A stretch of DNA of 64,000 bases, taken from assembly GCA_910586765.1 (NCBI GenBank), contig CAJUJJ010000001.1, forward strand, positions 124,001 through 188,000. The letters run 5' to 3'. A program made the position numbers and the translations under genes. Below the pieces are notes generated by a model. That model had not been told where the DNA came from, ran no database searches, and was given only the letters and a program-made list of their open reading frames with translations. How positions within the stretch are numbered: the first letter of the stretch is position 1; each line of letters opens with the position of its first letter. This stretch comes from an uncultured Clostridia bacterium. Its GTDB lineage: Bacteria; Bacillota; Clostridia; Lachnospirales; Anaerotignaceae. Shown here one piece after another: positions 25,652-33,854 of this stretch.

Positions 25652-27898
25652 TTAAAATCCGTCACTCCACATTTGAACACCATCTATATAACAAACAATT
25701 TGTCCATCTCCTGAGCCTGAAATTGGTACAGAAAATGGCAATGTTCTTTGCTCATCTAGCACAACAGACTCTCCATTATCGTCTGTTTTTACAATTTTAA
25801 TATGGGCATTTGTAACACCTGCTGCTGGTGGATTTACTGTATATGTTTTTGTTTTCGTTTTTTGTGCTGGCTGTGTTTGTTCTGGTTGTTGCGTTTCATT
25901 GTCTATATTTTCTGGTGTTTGTTCTGGCGTTGTTGTATTTGTTGTATTTTCTGTATTTTCCGGTTTTTCTGTCTGTTGTGTATCTTTATCTTTTTTACCT
26001 AAACTAATTACAAGCCCTACTTCTGTACCTTCTGGCACTTCTTCTCCTGTTTCTTTTGTTTGTGTAATTACAACACCTTCTTCTACAGTATCACTTTCTG
26101 TTGTCGTAATATCTCCTACATTTAATTTAGAAGATTTTAATGCTTTTTCTGCCCTAGATTGTGTCAAACCTTCTACTCTTGGTACAATCGTTGTTTTGGT
26201 TTCTTCTCCCCTTGAAACCACTATTCTAACTGTAGTATCTGCTGTAATTTTTGTACCAGAAACAGGGTTTTGTTCCATAACTGTATCCATTTCGGCATCT
26301 TCATCATATTCATAAGATACTTGTGGTTCTTTTCCTATTAAATTTTTTATTTTTTCTACTGCAACATCTCCTTTATCTCCCAATAAGTCAGGCATTGTTT
26401 CCTCTACTACCTCTGAGCCTAAGCTAACTGTAACACCTACTTCTATTCCTTTTTTGATTTCGCTGTTTTCTGGCGTAGACTGTTCTACAATAAAGCCTTC
26501 TGCATATTTTTCATTATAAACTGATTTTTCTTGTACTACACGATAGCCATCTTTTTCTGCTAATTCCTGTGCTGCACTTAACTCCATTCCTACAAAAGAT
26601 TTTACTTTTATATTATCAGAACTATCTCCAAAAAGTCCTGCTTTTGTTCCAAATGCCTTTACTCCTATTGCACTAATCAATGCAATAATAATCAGTGCTG
26701 TGGCTACTGCTGCAACAACAACTTTTGTTTCTTTTCCTCTGTCGTAACTTTGTTCGTATCCTTCTTCTTGTCTAGGATTTCTCCTATTTTGCATATCTAG
26801 TTTAGGGCGTCTGCTTCTTCTAACTGGTTCTACCTGTTCATATTCTCTTTCGAAATCATCATCTTTTGAAATTCTAATATTTTTAATAGGTTGTTTTTCT
26901 TGTCTTGACATCATTTCCTCCGCAGCAGCTAATTCTTCTTGTTGTCTTACTTGCTCCATACGTCTTGCTTCTGCTGCCTCTGCTTGTTTTCTATTGTTAT
27001 CTACAGCAGAAAGATATTGTATTTCAGGAGGAGAAGATGGTCTTTGTACTGGCTGCTGTGCAAAACCTCCATTTAATTCATTTCTTGCTTTGATTAAATC
27101 TTGTATCATTGCATCTATTGTCAAATATCTTTCATCTGCTTTTTTTCTTGTTGCCTTTCTGATAATCATTTCTAAACTTGTTGATACTTTAGGATTAAAT
27201 TGACGAATGTCTGGCAATTCTTCATTAATTTGTTTCATAGCTACAGCAACAGATGTATTTGCTTGAAAAGGCAATTGTCCTGTCACCATTTCAAACATTG
27301 TAATACCCAATGAATAAATATCACTTTTTTCATCTACATAACCGCCTCTTGCCTGTTCTGGTGAAAAATAATGTACAGAACCCATTGCTGTATTACTTGT
27401 TGTTACAGTTGCTCCATTTGCTGCTCTCGCAATGCCAAAGTCTGTCACCTTGACAATACCATCTGTACCTACCAATACATTTTGTGGCTTAATATCTCTA
27501 TGTATGATATGGTTTTTATGTGCTTGTTCAATTCCTGATGCAATTTGTATCGCAACATTGATGGTTGATTTTGTATCAAAAGGGGCTTTCTCTTTAATTG
27601 CCTGTTTTAATGTATCTCCATGAACATATTCCATTACAATAAAATAAATATTACCTTCTTGCCCTACATCATATACACGTACAATATTGGTATGAGAAAG
27701 TTTCGCAGCTGCTAATGCCTCTGAACGAAAACGTGCTTTAAATTCTTCATCTCCTATAAATTCTTCTCTCAATATCTTTACAGTAACATATCTTTGAAGT
27801 GTTCTGTCTTTTGCACGAAATACAATCGCCATACCGCCAGAGCCTATTTTTTCCAGTAATTCATATCTGTCTGATAATACAGTACCTATTTGTAACAT
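25652..27898 (-). CDS. prkC: PASTA-domain Ser/Thr protein kinase
   Basis: Membrane kinase that senses muropeptides through its PASTA domains and controls growth, cell wall and, in Bacillus, germination. 748 residues: kinase domain with GSGGMA loop, catalytic Lys 41, HRDIKPQN (Asp 135) and DFG (153-155); a membrane segment near residue 400; three extracellular PASTA repeats (about 430-630). A Thr/Gln/Pro-rich linker and a final domain of about 65 residues (VNPPAAGVTNAHIKIVK...MWSDGF) follow, which is an addition to the basic plan. The ATG has AAAGAGGTG upstream. Paired with the phosphatase gene 14 bases upstream. Confidence 0.95.
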   Translation of the reverse strand: MLQIGTVLSDRYELLEKIGSGGMAIVFRAKDRTLQRYVTVKILREEFIGDEEFKARFRSEALAAAKLSHTNIVRVYDVGQEGNIYFIVMEYVHGDTLKQAIKEKAPFDTKSTINVAIQIASGIEQAHKNHIIHRDIKPQNVLVGTDGIVKVTDFGIARAANGATVTTSNTAMGSVHYFSPEQARGGYVDEKSDIYSLGITMFEMVTGQLPFQANTSVAVAMKQINEELPDIRQFNPKVSTSLEMIIRKATRKKADERYLTIDAMIQDLIKARNELNGGFAQQPVQRPSSPPEIQYLSAVDNNRKQAEAAEARRMEQVRQQEELAAAEEMMSRQEKQPIKNIRISKDDDFEREYEQVEPVRRSRRPKLDMQNRRNPRQEEGYEQSYDRGKETKVVVAAVATALIIIALISAIGVKAFGTKAGLFGDSSDNIKVKSFVGMELSAAQELAEKDGYRVVQEKSVYNEKYAEGFIVEQSTPENSEIKKGIEVGVTVSLGSEVVEETMPDLLGDKGDVAVEKIKNLIGKEPQVSYEYDEDAEMDTVMEQNPVSGTKITADTTVRIVVSRGEETKTTIVPRVEGLTQSRAEKALKSSKLNVGDITTTESDTVEEGVVITQTKETGEEVPEGTEVGLVISLGKKDKDTQQTEKPENTENTTNTTTPEQTPENIDNETQQPEQTQPAQKTKTKTYTVNPPAAGVTNAHIKIVKTDDNGESVVLDEQRTLPFSVPISGSGDGQIVCYIDGVQMWSDGF

Positions 27899-27912
27899 TG
27901 TTATTCACCTCT

Positions 27913-28620
27913 TTATATTTCAATTAATATTAATGAAATATTATCCAAGCCACCTTTTTCATTTGCTAAAACAACCAATTTTTTTACTTTTTCTTCTGTA
28001 GAACATTGTTCTATTAAAATTTTTGTCATTTCTCCTTTTGATACCATATTACTTAAACCATCTGTACAGAGAAGTATTTTATCTCCCTGTTTAACATCTT
28101 CTATTACTGTATCTGCTTCTACTTCTTCACGAATACCTATTGCCCTTGTAATAATATTTCTTTTCGGGTGTACTTCTGCTTCTTCTCTTGTAATACTTCC
28201 AATTTTTACTAATTCCATAACATAAGAGTGGTCTGTTGTAATTTGTTGTAAATTATTTTCTCTAAATAAATATACTCTACTATCTCCCACATGAACAATA
28301 AACATTTTTTCATTTTCTACCGTTACTGCTACTAATGTTGTACCCATATCCAAAAATTCTACATTTTCCCTAGATTTTTGGTATACCTTTTTGTTGCACT
28401 GTGCTATTGCACTCATCATTTTATCTAATGTTTCACCATTTTCTGCATTTTCCATTGCTTCTACAAATGCAGAGATTGCTGTACTACTTGCTACTTCTCC
28501 AGCATTACACCCTCCCATTCCGTCAGCAACTAAATATAAATTTTTTTGTTCATTGATATATATTGCATCTTCATTGTTTGTCCTTCTCATACCAATCACA
28601 CTATTACCAACTGCTTTCAT
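27913..28620 (-). CDS. stp: PP2C-family Ser/Thr phosphatase (Stp/PrpC)
   Basis: Removes phosphates added by PrkC. 235 residues of the PP2C fold with metal-binding Asp residues in VADGMGG and the C-terminal DNISLILIEI region, RRTNNEDAIY near the N-terminus, HVGDSRVYLFRE and LLCTDGLSNM. Ribosome binding site TAGGAGGTG. It is in the conserved rlmN-stp-prkC-rsgA order and probably co-transcribed with them. Confidence 0.96.
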   Translation of the reverse strand: MKAVGNSVIGMRRTNNEDAIYINEQKNLYLVADGMGGCNAGEVASSTAISAFVEAMENAENGETLDKMMSAIAQCNKKVYQKSRENVEFLDMGTTLVAVTVENEKMFIVHVGDSRVYLFRENNLQQITTDHSYVMELVKIGSITREEAEVHPKRNIITRAIGIREEVEADTVIEDVKQGDKILLCTDGLSNMVSKGEMTKILIEQCSTEEKVKKLVVLANEKGGLDNISLILIEI

Positions 28621-28669
28621 ACTAACACCTCCTAAAACATTATATTAAATATCATTTATACACTTTTTA

Positions 28670-29713
28670 TTAAATTTTATTATTTCTTTGATAGCTTCTT
28701 CTAAGTTGTCCACAAGCTGCATCAATATCACTTCCCAGTTTTCTTCTAACTGTAACTTCAATACCTTTTTTTTCTATGATTTGGGCAAATTTTTGCACTC
28801 TTTCTTCACTACTCTTTATATAATTTCTTTCCTTTACAGTATTTACAGGTATCAAATTGACATGACAAAGCATATTATGTAATTTTGAAGCCAATTCTTG
28901 TGCACAACTGTCGCTATCATTTATTCCCTTTATCAAAGCATATTCAAATGTAATGCGTCTTTTTGTTTTATCACTATATTCTTTACAAGCTTTTAAAACT
29001 TCCTCCATACTATATTTTTTTGCAATAGGCATAATGCTTTGCCTTATTTCATCATTAGGTGCGTGGAGAGATACTGCTAATGTAATTTGCAAATCTTCCT
29101 CCAATAAATTATATATCTTTTCTACCAAAGCACAAGTGGAAAGTGTAATATGTCGTTGTCCTAAACAAAGTCCTCTTTCATCATTTGCCAAATGAATAAA
29201 TCGTAATACATTTCCATAATTATCCAAAGGCTCACCACTTCCCATAAGTACCACATTTGATATACGCTCTCCACTATCTTTTTGCATTTCATAAATTTGC
29301 GAAAGCATTTCTCCTGCTGTCAAATTTCTTTCTACACCCTCTAGTGTAGAAGCACAAAATTTACAGCCCATACGACAGCCAGCTTGCGTAGAAATACAAG
29401 CTGTATTTCCATAATGATATCTCATCAGAACACTTTCTATTACCAAACCGCCTTCTATTTCAAACAAATATTTTATAGTGCCATCTATCTGCGAAACTAA
29501 CTTCTTTACTTGTTTTACACCAGTAATTGTACCATATTGTTTTAATTTTTCTCTCAAATTTTTAGGAATATTTGTCATATCGTCTATTTCTGTAACGTAT
29601 TTTTTATGAAGCCAATCAAATATTTGTTTTGCTCGAAATGTAGGCTCTCCCCATTGTTTGAGTATTTCCTCCCATTCTTTTTGTGCCATAGAAAGCATAT
29701 CTATTTTTTGCAT
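28670..29713 (-). CDS. rlmN: 23S rRNA (adenine(2503)-C2)-methyltransferase RlmN
   Basis: Radical-SAM enzyme that methylates A2503 of 23S rRNA and A37 of some tRNAs. 347 residues. It has the radical-SAM cluster motif CRMGCKFCAS, GMGEPL-like GSGEPLDNY, SLHAPNDEIRQSIMP, and the C-terminal Cys in AACGQL that takes the methyl. The frame opens at TTG 29746, but AAAGGAG lies before ATG 29713. It follows rsmB by seven bases. Confidence 0.96.
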   Translation of the reverse strand: MQKIDMLSMAQKEWEEILKQWGEPTFRAKQIFDWLHKKYVTEIDDMTNIPKNLREKLKQYGTITGVKQVKKLVSQIDGTIKYLFEIEGGLVIESVLMRYHYGNTACISTQAGCRMGCKFCASTLEGVERNLTAGEMLSQIYEMQKDSGERISNVVLMGSGEPLDNYGNVLRFIHLANDERGLCLGQRHITLSTCALVEKIYNLLEEDLQITLAVSLHAPNDEIRQSIMPIAKKYSMEEVLKACKEYSDKTKRRITFEYALIKGINDSDSCAQELASKLHNMLCHVNLIPVNTVKERNYIKSSEERVQKFAQIIEKKGIEVTVRRKLGSDIDAACGQLRRSYQRNNKI

Positions 29714-29720
29714 ATTTTTG

Positions 29721-31076
29721 TTACTCCTTTCGCCTAAAGCGAGCAATAAAAAACCCGTCCGTATGATGTATATGAGGATATAATGTAATATATCCCTTTT
29801 TTGCTGTTTCTGCTTCCATTTTTGAAGGTAATAAAGGGCTAATATCCTCTAATTCAAAATTTTTATGTTGTTGTAAAAACCATTCCACATTTTTTTCATT
29901 TTCTTTTTTACATAATGTACAAGTGCTATACACAAGTATACCATCTTTTTTAACATATTTTGAAGATTGTTTTAATATCTCCTTTTGTAACAATAATATA
30001 TTGTCAATATCATTTCCATTTTTTTTCAATCTTATATCTGGTTTTTTTCTCATTAAGCCCAATCCAGAACAAGGAGCATCTACTAAAACTCTATCAAATG
30101 CTTGTTCATAATCTTTTTCAAATACACTGCCATCTTGCTGTTTTGTTGTAAGTATCGTTATACCTAATCTTTCTGCTCCTTCTTGTAACAATTCCAATTT
30201 ATTCTCATAAATATCACAACAGTAAATTTGTCCTTTATTATTCATTTTTTCTGCCATTAAAAAACTTTTTCCTCCAGGTGCAGCACAAATGTCTAATATC
30301 TTCTCTCCTGACTGAGGAGAAAGCACTTCCACTGCTGTGACAGAACTTTCATCTTGTACATGAAATTTTCCTTCATCAAATGCTTCTAACTTTCTCATAT
30401 CTGCCGTTTTAGATAAGTGTAACACATTTTGATAATAATTTCCTTGTTTTACTACAATTCCTTTTTGTTCTAATTCTTTTTTTAGTTGTTCTGTAGTATT
30501 ACACAATGTATTTACTACAACTGTTACATCTGGTGAAATATTATTATGTTTGCAAAGTTCTTTTACAAAATCATAATCATACTGATGTAGCCACATTTTT
30601 AAAAGCCATTCTGGGTGAGAATATTTTAAACATAAATATTGTACAGGATATTGCTTTTCTTCTGGCAAAACAATAGTATCTTTTTGTCTTATAATATTTC
30701 TTAAAACACCATTTACAAATCCTGCTAAACTGCCTAAACCTCTTTTTTTGGCCAATTTTACTGCTTCATCACATACTGCATTTTCTGGTACTTTCATAAA
30801 ATAAATTTGATATACTGCCGTTCTTAACACAGCCAATAGATATGGTTTTATTTTTTGAATTTTTACATTGGAAATGCTGTCAATTACAAAATCAATATAA
30901 TATAAATTGCGTAATGAACCATTTACAATTTCTGTTACAAATGCTCTGTCTTTTTGAGGCATTGCTCCATTTTGGCGAAGCAATTTCCTAAGCACTATTG
31001 TATTGTACTTTCCTTCTTTTAAAATTTCCATAATAGCCTGTACTGCTATTTCTCTTGGATTAATTTGTATTGTCAT
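29721..31076 (-). CDS. rsmB: 16S rRNA (cytosine(967)-C5)-methyltransferase
   Basis: Methylates C967 of 16S rRNA. 451 residues: an N-terminal NusB-like RNA-binding domain (first 140 residues) and a Rossmann methyltransferase domain with the SAM loop DICAAPGGKSF, the motif DAPCSGLGLMRKKPD, and the catalytic Cys in YSTCTL. AGGAG before ATG. Heads the rsmB-rlmN-stp-prkC-rsgA-rpe-thiN run. Confidence 0.96.
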   Translation of the reverse strand: MTIQINPREIAVQAIMEILKEGKYNTIVLRKLLRQNGAMPQKDRAFVTEIVNGSLRNLYYIDFVIDSISNVKIQKIKPYLLAVLRTAVYQIYFMKVPENAVCDEAVKLAKKRGLGSLAGFVNGVLRNIIRQKDTIVLPEEKQYPVQYLCLKYSHPEWLLKMWLHQYDYDFVKELCKHNNISPDVTVVVNTLCNTTEQLKKELEQKGIVVKQGNYYQNVLHLSKTADMRKLEAFDEGKFHVQDESSVTAVEVLSPQSGEKILDICAAPGGKSFLMAEKMNNKGQIYCCDIYENKLELLQEGAERLGITILTTKQQDGSVFEKDYEQAFDRVLVDAPCSGLGLMRKKPDIRLKKNGNDIDNILLLQKEILKQSSKYVKKDGILVYSTCTLCKKENEKNVEWFLQQHKNFELEDISPLLPSKMEAETAKKGYITLYPHIHHTDGFFIARFRRKE

Positions 31077-31204
31077 TTCTTTTCTCCTAAAATCTTATAC
31101 CCATATTATTTTTGAATTATATTATAAACGATTATTTCTATAAAATAATATTTTACATGATATATTTTATTGTCGCAACTATTTTTATTTTTCTATTTTA
31201 GCTA

Positions 31205-31243
31205 AAAATAAAGGGGAAAGACACTTTTTATAGTATCTTTCCC
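31205..31243 (-). terminator. Intrinsic terminator after the YugP-type protease gene
   Basis: Minus strand GGGAAAGA and TCTTTCCC arms with a 14-base loop, followed by CTTTATTTTT. Lies 25 bases past the stop. Confidence 0.8.
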
Positions 31244-31268
31244 AATTTATTTTCTTTTTCATTATTTT

Positions 31269-31979
31269 TTAATCTCTGTCACGGCCGGATATTAGTGCTA
31301 ATAATCTTAGCAAATTGACAATAGCTGTTGCTGCTGCTGCAACATATGTCATGGCTGCTGCTTTCAACACTTTTCTTGCGCCGCTCAATTCTGAGCCATT
31401 CAAATAATTTCTATCTTCCAACATATGCAATGCCCTTCTGGAAGCGTCAAATTCCACTGGCAATGTTACCAATGAAAACAGTACTACAAACAAAAAAAGT
31501 ATCACACCTACTACCATTAAATAATAACCCCAACTATTGTTAATAAATAATCCTATTATTACCAAAGGGATAGACAAATTAGAACCTATATTTGTAAAAT
31601 GAACCATAGCACTTCTTATCCACAAAAAGCTATAATTTTCTGCGTGCTGTATGGCATGACCTGTTTCATGTGCTGCAACACCTAACGCTGCTACAGATGG
31701 ACTACCATATACTGTAGAAGATAGTCTTAGCACTTTATGCACTGGGTCATAATGGTCTGTTAAACTTCCTGCAATACTTTCAATTCTAACATCTCTAATA
31801 CCTGCATAATCTAACATCTGCCTTGCTACTTCTGCTCCTGTCAGCCCTTTGCTATTTGCTACTCTGGAATACCTTTGAAATGTACTACTTACGCCAATTT
31901 GTGCTACAACACTAAATATCATTACAATAAAAAACAATCCTAAATAAGATGTGTTATATGCCCAAAAAATAATAATCAC
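31269..31979 (-). CDS. yugP: YugP-type membrane zinc metallopeptidase
   Basis: 236 residues. An N-terminal membrane segment, then the zinc-binding HETGH motif (AAHETGHAIQHAE), two hydrophobic segments in the middle (IPLVIIGLFI and YYLMVVGVILFLFVVLF) and the Glu of LPVEFDASRRAL, which is the third zinc ligand in this family. The substrate is unknown. The start is uncertain: GTG 31979 has only GGAG directly touching it. It lies about 70 bases after fmt on the same strand, and this neighbourhood is common in Clostridia. Confidence 0.88.
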   Translation of the reverse strand: MIIIFWAYNTSYLGLFFIVMIFSVVAQIGVSSTFQRYSRVANSKGLTGAEVARQMLDYAGIRDVRIESIAGSLTDHYDPVHKVLRLSSTVYGSPSVAALGVAAHETGHAIQHAENYSFLWIRSAMVHFTNIGSNLSIPLVIIGLFINNSWGYYLMVVGVILFLFVVLFSLVTLPVEFDASRRALHMLEDRNYLNGSELSGARKVLKAAAMTYVAAAATAIVNLLRLLALISGRDRD

Positions 31980-32050
31980 TCCATTTCTAAACTACTTTAT
32001 ACTATCATTCTTTATTCTATTTACGATATTTATACTATTTTGTCTGTTTT

Positions 32051-32974
32051 TTATGTTAAAATTGTTCCTATTTCCATGCTGTGTCCTCTTAAATAAGCAT
32101 CTGCTCCCATTCTTTTTTTGCCTTTTGCTTGCACTTCTGTCACAACAATGCTACCATCACCAGCAGTTACAACAAATCCCTTTTTTGTCACTGCTGTTAC
32201 TTCTCCTATTTTTGAAGCAGTTTGTTCTATTTTTTCCGCCTGCCATATTTTCAGCACTTCCCCATTATAAATAGTATATGCTGTTGGTGCTGGGTCTAAA
32301 CCATGTATCAGGCAAATAATTTCATCGCATTTTTTTGACCAATCTATATGACCTGTTTCTTTTGTAATCATAGGAGCATAAGTAGCTTCTTGTTCCTTTT
32401 GAGGTATTCTTTGCAGTATACCATTTTGCAGTCCTTGTATTGTTTCTAAAAGAATATTTGCACCTATTACAGACAATTTGTCGTGAATACTGCCATAAGT
32501 ATCTTGTTGTGATATTGTAATGCTTTGTTTTAAAAGCATATCTCCTGTATCCATTCCTTTTGCCATATACATCGTTGTAACGCCTGTCTCTTTCTCTCCA
32601 TTGATAACAGACCACTGCAAAGGTGCAGCACCTCTATATTTTGGCAACAAAGAACCATGTACATTGATACAGCCATATTTTGGCATATTTAATATTTCTT
32701 CTGGCAATATCTGACCAAATGCCGTAACTGCAATTAATTCTGCATTGTATGTTTTTAATTTTGCTATAAATTCTTCTTCTCTTACTTTTGCTGGCTGAAG
32801 CACTTCAATACCTGCTTGTAATGCTCTTTCTTTTACAGCAGAAAAAGCCATTTTTTTACCCCTGCCTTTGGGTTTATCTGGTTGTGTCACAACAGCAAGT
32901 ACATTATGATGTTGTAAAAGTATTTCTAGTGAAGGTACAGCAAATTCTGGTGTGCCCATAAAAATAATTTTCAT
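32051..32974 (-). CDS. fmt: Methionyl-tRNA formyltransferase
   Basis: Formylates initiator Met-tRNA with 10-formyl-tetrahydrofolate. 307 residues: MKIIFMGTPEFAVPSL at the start, the folate/catalytic core NVHGSLLPKYRGAAPLQW (Asn, His) and TTMYMAKGMDTGDML, then a C-terminal tRNA-binding OB domain. The ATG at 32974 has GGAGG seven bases upstream and overlaps the def stop (ATGA), so I did not use the ATG five codons earlier. The def-fmt pair is typical. Confidence 0.97.
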   Translation of the reverse strand: MKIIFMGTPEFAVPSLEILLQHHNVLAVVTQPDKPKGRGKKMAFSAVKERALQAGIEVLQPAKVREEEFIAKLKTYNAELIAVTAFGQILPEEILNMPKYGCINVHGSLLPKYRGAAPLQWSVINGEKETGVTTMYMAKGMDTGDMLLKQSITISQQDTYGSIHDKLSVIGANILLETIQGLQNGILQRIPQKEQEATYAPMITKETGHIDWSKKCDEIICLIHGLDPAPTAYTIYNGEVLKIWQAEKIEQTASKIGEVTAVTKKGFVVTAGDGSIVVTEVQAKGKKRMGADAYLRGHSMEIGTILT

Positions 32975-33441
32975 TCCTCGTCCTCCCATACTGTTTCTGT
33001 ATCAGGTATCGCTTTGTCTGTATAAAGTATACCCTCTAAATGGTCTGTTTCGTGACAAAGTGCTACTGCTAATAATTCTGTCCCTTCTACTACAATTTTT
33101 TCTCCTTCTCTGTTAAGTGCCTCTACTTTAACATATTCTGGACGTTCCACATGGGCACTTTTTCCGGGTAAACTTAAACAAGCCTCATCTCCTACAACTG
33201 CCCCTTGTGTTTCTACTATAACAGGATTGATTAATTCAATCAGTCCTTCTCCTATATCAATTACAACTACTCTTTTTAATATACCTACTTGAGGTGCAGC
33301 AAGTCCAACACCATTTGCTTGATACATTGTATCTGCCATATCATCTAACAATGTAGTAATTTTTGGTGTGATTTGTTTTACCTCTTTACATTTTTTTCTT
33401 AATACTTCGTCACCTTTTAAACGAATTTCTCTAATTGCCAT
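32971..33441 (-). CDS. def: Peptide deformylase
   Basis: Removes the formyl group from new proteins, completing the cycle with fmt. 156 residues with GVGLAAPQVGI, EACLSLPG (the metal-binding Cys; the common form is EGCLS) and HETDH (two zinc/iron ligands and Glu). GAAAGGAG precedes the ATG. Its last bases overlap fmt by four. Confidence 0.96.
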   Translation of the reverse strand: MAIREIRLKGDEVLRKKCKEVKQITPKITTLLDDMADTMYQANGVGLAAPQVGILKRVVVIDIGEGLIELINPVIVETQGAVVGDEACLSLPGKSAHVERPEYVKVEALNREGEKIVVEGTELLAVALCHETDHLEGILYTDKAIPDTETVWEDEE

Positions 33442-33465
33442 TATTTTTTTCTCCTTTCAAAATTT

Positions 33466-33825
33466 TTATTCTACTATAACACGAAAACGGCACTTTTCAG
33501 CACCATTTAATACTGTTTCAATAGTTTCTACTGTAAATTTTTTATTTGGTATTAAATTTTCAAGTACATATATAATACTTTGTCTGGAACATTCACAAAT
33601 AGAAACCTCTTTATTTTTTCCACATAATACATCTGGACAAAAACATTTGGGGTAACCAATTTCATAAATATGTTCTGGCTGTATTATTTCTGCAAAAAAA
33701 TATTCTGTATTACCATATTTTTTATACTGCTCATCTAAACTACAGCCACACTCTTCAAACTGTTTTGCCATTATTGGTAAAACAGTATCTTTTACACAAT
33801 TTATTGCCTTATTTCTATAATACAT
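33466..33825 (-). CDS. Cys-rich conserved hypothetical protein
   Basis: 119 residues with about ten cysteines (EECGCS, YPKCFCPDVLCG, ICECSRQS, EKCRF), so a metal or redox site is likely. The C-terminal run of beta-strands (KKFTVETIETVLNGAEKCRFRVIVE) recalls small domains such as V4R or the ATC-hydrolase family, where a Cys closes the final strand, but this is only a resemblance. TAAGGAG lies six bases before ATG 33825; the longer frame up to 33903 would overlap priA and is unlikely. It lies between priA and def and is probably co-transcribed. Function unknown. Confidence 0.6.
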   Translation of the reverse strand: MYYRNKAINCVKDTVLPIMAKQFEECGCSLDEQYKKYGNTEYFFAEIIQPEHIYEIGYPKCFCPDVLCGKNKEVSICECSRQSIIYVLENLIPNKKFTVETIETVLNGAEKCRFRVIVE

Positions 33826-33854
33826 AGTTTTCTCCTTACAGTCTACAATGTTCA

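Noticed and set aside
32322..32615. 97-codon open frame on the minus strand inside fmt
   Set aside because: Same-strand alternative frame of fmt with Tyr/Arg-rich translation; fmt itself is intact.
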